Source: Nezara viridula
Lineage: Eukaryota; Arthropoda; Insecta; Hemiptera; Pentatomidae
Assembly (NCBI GenBank): GCA_928085145.1
Contig: OV725080.1
Span: forward strand, 33,652,128-33,716,127
DNA: 64,000 nucleotides
Direction: 5' to 3'
The position numbers and the translations under genes are program-made. Below, piece after piece: positions 56,060 through 64,000 of this stretch. Under the pieces are notes generated by a model. It was given only the letters and a program-made list of their open reading frames with translations. It made no database searches and had not been told where the DNA came from. Position 1 is the first letter of the stretch. Every line of letters begins with the position of its first letter.

Positions 56060-56113
56060 TTTTTTTCATATTTTAGGCAATAAAAAATTTTATTGCCTAA
56101 AATATGAAAAAAA
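56060..56113. repeat. Perfect 26-bp inverted repeat with 2-bp spacer
   Basis: Arms 56060-56085 and 56088-56113 are exact reverse complements, with CATATTTTAGGCAATAAAA as the core of the left arm and AA as spacer. It would form a 26-bp hairpin. It has no flanking U-run that would make a bacterial-type terminator meaningful. Confidence 0.95.
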
Positions 56114-56339
56114 TTATAAACGTAAGCTTCCTAATAAATAATGAAAAATAAGAAGAAATAATTTAACGTCGTTACGAGATAAATAAAATAAAATTTGTGT
56201 ACCAATATCTACAATAAGTTACATCTGTCTTTTGATCAACGGTGATAGAAAGAAGAAATGTGGACAGAATTCTATCTGAATTTTTCGTTCATCCACGATT
56301 TTACCCCAACCGATTCAGGTCATCACCACAAGATATGCC

Positions 56340-56420
56340 GAATCCTTGACTGCATATAGAAGAGAATATAAATTTTCTAGTATACCAGAAATCGAATCTG
56401 GGTCCGAAAGTTGGTCTGGA
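56340..56420 (-). repeat. tRNA-like SINE fragment (weak)
   Basis: The reverse complement contains GGACCCAGATTCGATTTCTGG, a B-box-like string, without a clear A box. Confidence 0.2.
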
Positions 56421-57600
56421 TGTCCAGTACGCTCAGTTTGTAACAAGAAGAAAATAAAATGGTTGATACAAATTTTTATAAAATATTTTCTTTACAGTTT
56501 CATATTTTTAAACATGTATTATAGAAAAAAATAAGATCTTGAGAAAAATAACAATAATAAAGTATATAAATAAAACTAGCACATTTAAAAAAATCTTTAA
56601 AGCCTTATACGATTTAGTAGCATTAATAAATAAATTGATAGGTAGATTTAATATATTGATAAAATATAATAATAATTATTTTTATTACATTTAAGGCATA
56701 CATATTTAAATGATGGTTAATGGTTGAAAAAAATAATTTCAATATTTTTTTTTTAATTGACCAGACAATAGAAAAAAATGTTGCAGAATTACTGTGTGAC
56801 ATGTTTTGGAAAAATGAAAATTTCCACCTGAAAAAATGTCTCAATAATTAATATAAATGAGAGAAAAATTGAACAAGAGACAGAAATCAAATATTAGGTT
56901 AATTCAGGAAATCTCATTAAAATCGGAAAAATCACAGCCTTGTACTTCTAAAATACAGATATAAAACACCTAAACACATCTATAGATATGTTTGGATGTG
57001 ATCTTCTTTTTTTCGATCTGATGGTACATGAATTGGCTGAATATTGACGCATTAGTTCGTACTTTTACTTGTATTTTAAGAGTCACAAGGTTATGTAAAT
57101 GAATTTTCCAATTATAACCTAATTTTTAACAATCCTTTGAATATAGGGCCATGTTTAATTTTCCTAAATCTTATATTGTTGTATTTCAGAAAAGAGGAAA
57201 ATTAAGTATCGAGTCGACAATAAACTCAATTCTCCACAGATAGGAATTTTTGTAAAAAAAAAAAAAAAGATTGAATCAAAATAAAATCTTGTAAAATGGA
57301 ACTTGTTCTAAAACGAACTAAAGTCTTAATAATTTAAACCTTCCTGGATTTAATTGTTCCACTACAATACTCAGTTGTACACAATATTTTTCAACAAAAT
57401 ATAATCACGACACGTGGTAATATTGCAGATTATTAATTAGCTTTTAAGTAATTTACATGACAGATATTTATAAAAAACCTCGACATGTCTAAACTCAGCA
57501 TTCCATGAACAGAGCGAACATGTGATCTTGTGACAATCCTTCATGTTGGAGTGTTGATTAGCAGTCAATTTCTTCTCTACTCAAATATTTCGTCATTCAG
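56421..57600. other. Unassigned AT-rich stretch
   Basis: No frame or element end can be supported. Confidence 0.4.
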
Positions 57601-57609
57601 TGTCATACT

Positions 57610-57790
57610 TTTGCAATTATGTAATTTACTATTTTTTAAAGTAATCAAACTAAATATTATTACTAATTTTATTACATTTGTATTTAATAATTTATTAGTG
57701 TGAATGTGATCTGTGGACTCTATTATAAATGTTCTAGAGACAGATTGTAATATTTTTCAATAAATAAGTTTAAATATTAAATAAATAATT
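57610..57790 (+). repeat. LINE 3' tail
   Basis: GTGTGAATGTGATCTGTGG, TATAAATGTTCTAGAGACAG, ATTGTAATATTTTTC and AATAAATAAG correspond to 17040-17105 and, more loosely, 7330-7410. Confidence 0.4.
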
Positions 57791-58439
57791 TATTATTTTG
57801 TTCGTTTTTAATTTAGTTTCTAAAAATATTTAAGTTGATTTGTAAGAAAGTTACAGTGTATTTAATATGATGAAGTTTTATTTAATAAATTTTGGAAAGT
57901 AGTGATCGTCAGAAGGATCTCGAATTTTATGAATAATTTCAAATGGGGATGGGCGTGAAATTGAGTTGAATTTCACAGCTCAGAGAAAGGGCTAAATAAT
58001 ATAGAATTTTAATCTAGGGAGGCGGCTGCAGACCACTGTATAATAAATGAAGAGATTTGTCTCCCCACAAAGGAATATTTTATTTCAGCACAAATTATTT
58101 CACCACCTACATCGAGTTATCATCATATATAATAGCTATTAGCTAAGGACATGAAAGCTTCATCTGTGATACATTTTGTAGCGAAGAAATATTGTTTTTC
58201 GAAACAACAATTAATTGCATATTATTCATTTCAAACATATATTATATCTTGGAATATTTCTTGATATAATGCTTTATTTTTATTAATAGCACCTTTCGGC
58301 GTAATTACTTGCTTATTATTATGGGTATGATAATTATAGGGTTCTATAACAACCTTTTTTGTTACCTGTTATTAATATTTGGAAGATACTGATTTATATA
58401 ATAGGTGCTTCTGTTTTACAAGGAGAACAGTAAACATGG

Positions 58440-59070
58440 TTTTAAAATGTTAAGATAGCAGAAAGCATTGTAGTCCAGTCAATGAATAGTCAAAAAAGGG
58501 GTTTAGAAGAAAATAGCAGGGACACAATTTTTGGCTGCCCACTCCTAAGTGGTGAGCCAGAAGTGGGGGGAACCCAGAAGGTCACTTTTTGTGTATATAA
58601 CTTTATTAGAACATTTGAGACAATTCCGAGAATTTGCAGAAAAAAATAATTTTAGTGATACACGTTATTTATTGCTCTTACTCTCAGTACATCTAGATCA
58701 CTACGTAGATATTCGTAAATTATTACTAGTCTAACGTTTGAACCGTTAAAGATAAACAAGTGAAATCATATATATTCTAGAAGAAAATTTAATTATTAAA
58801 AAATGTCTTCTTCATGGCTTAGTCGTAGAACGAAGCAATCAAGTATTAGCTAGTCAAATACAGTAAAAAACATGAGGTAATTTTTTTTTTTTCCAATTGG
58901 CTATAGTTGAGGACGAATATCTAGGAAACTAAGCGAGGTAGCGAAAAAGAGATAAAATCAATCATATGTCAAATTTCATCTGCTTTGATTTTGTATACAA
59001 CGTCTTTGTCGATTCGATGGATAGTTTTCATGATATAAGCGAAAACCCGAAAAAAAGGCGCTTAATTTTT
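58440..59070 (+). repeat. Unnamed dispersed repeat pair, copy 2
   Basis: GTAGTCCAGTCAATGAAT, AAATAGCAGGGACACAAT and CAGAAGGTCACTTTTT match 47530-47690. GGAAACTAAGCGAGGTAGCG matches the inverse of 47785-47815. Confidence 0.4.
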
Positions 59071-59827
59071 TTTTTTTTTTTTTGAGAATATTTTACTTTT
59101 ACTTAATATTAATTTGGTTTATCCCGATTTTTTTTTATACATAATTTGGCAATTTTTATTTATCTTTATTTTTCATACTCACATCTTTCAGAAATATAGT
59201 CAGCAACTTTGGTTGGCTTGGCACTGAATAATATTTTAATAACTGACGTGAGAGAGAAAAGAGTGCACAGCGGCATCCCTTTCTATATTTGTGTAATAAT
59301 TACGGTTAAGTGAGTTGTAAGTTTGTACTTATAGTATGAATAAATACTTAGAACATTAATCATTAATATAAATCATATGACTGATAATGTCATTGCGTTT
59401 CCTTAAAAAGAAAATAGCTAAGCTGAAGTTAGGAAACTGAAATATGTGTGTTATATATCTTTATCTAACAGTAGAGATATATATCTAAGCTTGGCTTAAG
59501 GCCGCTACACAACTGAAATACTAGATACCACTGCACTATATTTGACCTACCTAAGTTCTTATAACAAGTAAAAACATAGGTTTTCGAGAATTTATGTAAT
59601 TAGCTCTTCCACGCTAAAGCATTGTCTGATTTTTACTCTCCAGCAGGATTTTTAAAAATATTTTCTAATGATTTACATTTAGTTGCTTCAAATAAAAGGG
59701 TTATATAATGCTCTCTTACCTGCAATAAAAATCTAGGTCGTTACACAGTGGTTTCAAAATGGACAGTAAATGAATAAAAATAAAATAAATTTTCTATATA
59801 AAATTGATTAATATTCATTACATTTCT

Positions 59828-62001
59828 TCAATATAAGTTAAATTTCAGACCCATTGCATTAACAAGTACTTTCTCCAAGCTCTACGAGAGAATCGTTGCA
59901 GAAAGACTTGAAAAATGCATAGAGAAATATGATCTAATATCTTCTAAACAAGCTGGCTTCAAGAAAAATCGAAACACAATTGAACAAGTAGCTCGTCTAA
60001 CACAAGATATAAAAAACGGCTTCCAAAGAAAACAGAGCACCCTAGCAATATTCGTAGATTTTAAGACGGCATATGATAGAGTTTGGAGAAAGAAGCTAGT
60101 GAGTAAGCTTGTTGACAAGGGAGTCACAGGATATCTGCTCAAGACTATATCTTCTTTCTTACATCAGAGGTTTATAAGGGTGCGATATAAAAACGTTGTC
60201 TCGACATATCGCCAAACAAAACAAGGCCTCCCACAAGGCTCGGTGCTGAGTCCCTTCCTGTTTAACATCATGATTGACGATATCACGGAACTCACTGAAA
60301 CTATTCCGGGTACAAATGCCCTGCTGTACGCAGATGACCTCGTCATTTGGGCAACAAGTAGTAACTTTAAAGGGCTAGAAAATCACATGCAACATGTACT
60401 TAAATTACTAGAGAAGTGGGCCAATGAAAACGAGATGATCGTTAATTCCGAAAAGACGGAATTTCAACTTTTTACCCTCTCTACCAAATCACACGAGATC
60501 AATTTGAACCATAATAACGAAGAGCTCAAACGCACAGAAGAAGCTACATATCTTGGAGTGAAATTGGATAAAAGACTCTCTTGGAATAAGCACATTGAAA
60601 AACAAATAGAACAGGCTTCAAAACGACTTTCGTTAATACAGAGGTTAGGTGGCTCAAAATGGGGAGCAACGGGGGATGTTATGGCTCTTACCTACAAGAC
60701 ATATGTGCGCCCTGTTATTGAATATGGAGCAGAACTTGTTATCACTGCTTCGGACGCGATATTACACAAGCTCGACATAATCCAGAATCAAGCCCTTAGA
60801 CTCGTGACAGGAGGGAGCAGATCAACCCCAATATCTGCGCTAGAATTACAAACAGGCATAGTACCTCTTGAGACACACCGGGAGCAACTGGCCATTACGC
60901 TCTATGAAAGGCTAAAACGTCTTAAGATCAACTACTGGAGTACCTATGAACCCGCACCTGAACGCCTTAAAACTCAAATTACTTTTACTAAGGCAGTGGA
61001 AGATTTGATACAAAGAAAAGGACTAGAATTAGCTGAAAGGGAGCCACTCCCGTCATTGACCCAAGTTCCATTCACCAACCAATTTGTTGTTCACTGTGAT
61101 CTTCTTCAGAATGTTTCTAAGGATACAACACCAATTTACGAACAAAAGGCTATAACCCTAGAAACCATCGGAAAACGATTTCCAGAGACAGAATGGCTCC
61201 ATGTATATACAGATGGTTCTGCACTGGAAGCACGCAAACATGCCGGAGCTGGTGTTTATTCAAAGGAGTTTCAACTTGCCGCCCCGGTCGGAAAGGTAGC
61301 CACAAACTTTGAAGGGGAAGTGAAAGCCATTCTCTTAGGCCTTGAGATGTTAACTGAACGGAAAGACAATAAAGTGGCTTTCTTTGTTGACTCACAGGCA
61401 GCCATTTTGTCCCTAAAAAATGGATATAGTATAAATCCAAATGTTCCTAAATGCCATCAATATTTGAACCAATTAAAGGAAAATGGGACAGAAGTCGCTT
61501 TCCAGTGGATACCAGGCCATTGCGGGCTCCACGGAAATGATGAAGCTGATAAACTGGCCAGAATAGGTTCTGGAATGATCCAACCCGATATTCCTCTGAC
61601 CATGGATTCAACAAAAAGAATCATAAAGCAGACCCTCCAAAGTTTACTGAAAGCGAAATATGTACAAACAATTGAAGGGAAACGATGGAGTGGATTGCTG
61701 GAAGAAAGTGGCAGGATTCCTAGAGACCTCCCTAGAGGGCAAGCCGTGGCATGCTTTAGAATGCTGACAGGCCACGATTTCCTTCAGAAGCACCTCCACC
61801 GCATCGGTGTAAAAGATAGCCCGACATGCCCTCTATGTTCCTTAGACGTAATGACAGGAGAACATCTGGATACATGCCCTGCATTACAGGACATAAGATG
61901 TTGCGTTAATGAAATGGACAGCTATTATACTCGGAGAGCGAAATTGTATTGGACTGCACGAGCACGCATGGCTAACGGAGCAGGCGTTACTTAGGCGTAG
62001 G

Positions 62002-62036
<35 letters not shown>

Positions 62037-62044
62037 ATATAAGT
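59828..62044 (+). mobile_element. Young 5'-truncated LINE (RT + RNase H) with poly-A and target duplications
   Basis: An 11-bp direct repeat TCAATATAAGT flanks it (59828-59838 and 62034-62044). The 3' end is a run of about 32 A just before the right repeat, and the left end falls inside the RT domain. This is the product of target-primed reverse transcription that stopped early. It lies between two copies of a ~28-bp sequence, GCTGAAGTTAGGAAACTGAA, at about 59422 and 62068, which belong to the older target. The uninterrupted frame argues for a recent event. Confidence 0.9.
59839..61994 (+). CDS. LINE ORF2 fragment: reverse transcriptase and RNase H
   Basis: The frame is open from the truncated left end to TAG at 61992-61994, about 718 codons with no start of its own. 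In order: NFRPIALTSTFSKLYE and QAGFKKNRNTIEQ; AIFVDFKTAYDRVW with the first catalytic Asp (about 60050-60085); GLPQGSVLSPFLFNI; YADD at 60327-60338; YLGVKLDKRLSW. RNase H follows with YTDGS (about 61207-61221), FEGE, FFVDSQAA and WIPGHCGLHGNDEADKLA. A C-terminal C..C...H.....C knuckle (CPLCSLDVMTGEHLDTC) closes it. RT plus RNase H places it in the I supergroup rather than Jockey. ORF1, endonuclease and the start of RT are absent, so it cannot act alone. Confidence 0.9.
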
Positions 62045-62324
62045 AACAGAAAAAATACGATAGTGAAGCTGAAGTTAGGAAACTGAAATACGTGTCAAAC
62101 CTAAATGAATCAAAGCCACTCCAAGCTCATGAATTGAAACAAGTAGATTTAAAACCGAGGACAGGAAATGATCAGGTTATTTTTACAAGGAATTATAAAA
62201 TTGTAATATTTTATGTAAGGTGATTTCTTTATGGACTTCTAACTGCTAAAACACTTGGCTGTAAAACGGCGCAAATCAATAAATAAATAAAATCAATCCA
62301 GTTTTATTATCTCATTCTATTTTT
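62045..62324. repeat. Old repeat remnant with (AAAT) tail
   Basis: It continues the target of the LINE above and ends AACGGCGCAAATCAATAAAT and further AAAT units at about 62265-62290, suggesting another LINE or SINE 3' tail. No coding sequence. Confidence 0.35.
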
Positions 62325-63005
62325 TAAGGTGAAAATTTCTTCAGGCGTGTTTTACTTTTTTTTTTGTCGAGAGTGAAGTAGATTGAGCCGTCAGATCTCA
62401 GATGTGTAGCGGTCGGGTAAAATGGGCTGGAGTCGACTAATTGAAGTGTTTTTGCAAATAAATTAAAATATCTCAAAAACTAAATATCGGACCTGCATAT
62501 TGTTAGCGATGGAAATGTTCATCATTTCATCATCTTTGTAATTAGATAATATTGTATTATATCTAGAAGCGATGCTGTGTAAGAGGGCTGAAGAGAAAAA
62601 TATTGTATTGAAAACCAAATTATAACGAGCTTAACTGAAGCTTTGGATTCAAATATCTCAGAAACTAAAAATCAGACCTGCACACTGTAAGCAAAGGAAT
62701 CGTTCAACATTCCATTCTCTCTTTAACGGGCTGTTATTCAAAATTGCATCTATACGCGACGGTGTGTTAGAGAGGCGAAAAGGGAAAAAATAGTATCGAA
62801 AACCAAATTATAATTTATTGAAGATATAGTTTAAAATATCACAGAAACTAAAAATCGGAACTGCATAATGTAAGCTAGGAAAATTTTCAGCATTGCATCC
62901 ACTTTATAACGAGCTATTGTTTATAATTTATATTCCATACTATTAACTCGTCTTGTTGATATTTTCACTTCTAACGTGTGGTCTAAAGCACACTGCTTAG
63001 TTTAC
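62325..63005 (+). repeat. Dispersed repeat of ~185-bp units, copy 6 (longest)
   Basis: Three internal units, with TCTC/TCAC landmarks at 62471, 62656 and 62839, spaced 185 and 183 bp. It has the full family start (AGATTGAGCCGTCAGATCTC) and the family end (GTCTAAAGCACACTGCTTA). It gives the best view of the whole element. Confidence 0.8.
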
Positions 63006-64000
63006 ACTGAATAAAACAATTTGTCATACTGTATAAGCTCCTATTAATGATAAAAATAAAACTTATTTTAAATTAGCATGTATAAAAAAAAAACGAGATT
63101 TTAGTTTATTCTTGATATACATAAATATTAATTATTAATTATGTAAAAAAATAAAACATGCAGTATCTGTTATATGATGTTGTGTAATACAGTCTAATTT
63201 TAACGTACTATATTACAACAGGGCAGTAGTAACGGTCGCAATAAGTCAGTTAAAGCGGTCGCCTACAGACAAAGCAGATCGAATGGCCTGCAATTGGATG
63301 CACCAAACTAGGTACAAATCACTTTTAATTGGAAAGGACAATATCGGATTGGAAACACATGGACTGGTCTCATCCCTTTTGAAAAGTCCTTTACTGATAA
63401 ATATTAACTTCTACTGTCAATGCAGTTCAATACTATTTCTGGCGTTTAGATAAAATGTTAATTCCTAAAAGATTATCACAAACAAATCGTACTTAAAACT
63501 TTAAAATACACCAACGAGTGAACAGGCATGTCCAATCTTCCCTAAAATGTGTCCATATTTAGAGATTAAAACCTACGGTCATCAGAGATGAACGCGGATA
63601 AATTAACAAAGTGAATAAATAGAGGATTAATCAACTATTTTCTGTGCAAATCACTAACCACATTCTCGTGTAAAAATACAATGAGCTAAAGAAAATCAGG
63701 CATATCCATTTAAATTGAAGGTCTATAGATTAAATATATTCATTATCGATAATAGTGAACGTAAGACCACGAAAAGGAACCTATTGGATAATCTTTGTCT
63801 TTAAAATACTTAAGCTTGTTGAAATTAATAACCGAAACTGTCAATGGTGAAGGTATATCCCACTAAGGATGTTAGCTCACCGATTCACGTCAAATCCGTC
63901 TAACTGTCAATATAATTCATTACTCGTCTAATACACTACTGATGACGCCGGATATAATGGACTATCCATATCCTACACCTTATTCAAGAACCGACAGGAT
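63006..64000. other. Unassigned stretch to window end
   Basis: The part at 63220-63560 is less AT-biased, but no frame, RNA gene or repeat end is recognisable. Confidence 0.4.

Noticed and set aside
56060..56113. Rho-independent terminator
   Set aside because: Perfect AT-rich palindrome in eukaryotic DNA with no upstream gene; bacterial terminator logic does not apply.
59422..62095. The ~28-bp GCTGAAGTTAGG repeats as target-site duplications of the LINE
   Set aside because: The 11-bp TCAATATAAGT repeats sit exactly at the truncation point and the poly-A end; the longer repeats lie outside and are not adjacent to either end.
62325..63005. CRISPR array
   Set aside because: Units are about 185 bp and diverged, with no short constant repeat and unique spacer pattern, in a eukaryotic setting.

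Overview
The window looks like repeat-dense, gene-poor nuclear DNA of an arthropod, most likely an insect. The base composition is strongly AT-rich with long (TA)n and poly-A/T tracts. The mobile-element mix (Jockey-, I-, RTE- and CR1-like LINEs, Ty3/gypsy, Helitron, piggyBac, hAT, mariner) is typical of insects, and the LTR element's primer site matches the 3' end of insect cytosolic tRNA-Phe. Several diverged repeats remind me of hemipteran genomes, but that is a weak impression. I recognise no host protein-coding gene, rRNA or functional tRNA. Every reading frame I can name belongs to a transposable element.

Layout. 1-9 kb: AT-rich sequence with two small hAT-like elements (1.94 and 4.03 kb), the first copies of an unnamed dispersed repeat built of ~185-bp units, and a tandem duplication at 6.56 kb. 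9-17 kb: eroded LINE debris and two further dispersed repeats. 17.6-19.4 kb: a Jockey-like LINE split by an 1118-bp solo-LTR-like insertion. 19.6-26.4 kb: a SINE-like fragment, a CR1-like LINE tail, and a complete Ty3/gypsy retrotransposon on the minus strand (20542-25968). Its two 184-bp LTRs are identical, and its gag and pol are intact and lie in one frame separated by a single UGA. 27.8-33.2 kb: two RTE-like LINE copies. The larger has a GC-rich 5' leader, an open RT frame, 12-bp target duplications and a lost endonuclease domain, and it sits inside a Helitron-like element. 35-47 kb: LINE fragments, a ~590-bp near-palindromic foldback element, a second Jockey copy, and an internally deleted piggyBac-like element with TTAA ends that interrupts a LINE. 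48-57 kb: SINE-like heads, a LINE C-terminal fragment, a mariner remnant, a LINE zinc-knuckle fragment and direct repeats carrying a hammerhead-like core, suggestive of Penelope-like elements. 59.8-62.0 kb: a young 5'-truncated LINE with RT and RNase H, a poly-A tail and 11-bp target duplications. 62.3-63.0 kb: the longest copy of the ~185-bp-unit repeat.

How the parts relate. The region has a layered history: old LINE and Helitron copies were split by later insertions. The LTR element and the 59.8-kb LINE look youngest (identical LTRs, uninterrupted frames, clean duplications). Most other copies are truncated or carry stops. The non-autonomous elements would depend on proteins supplied from elsewhere in the genome.
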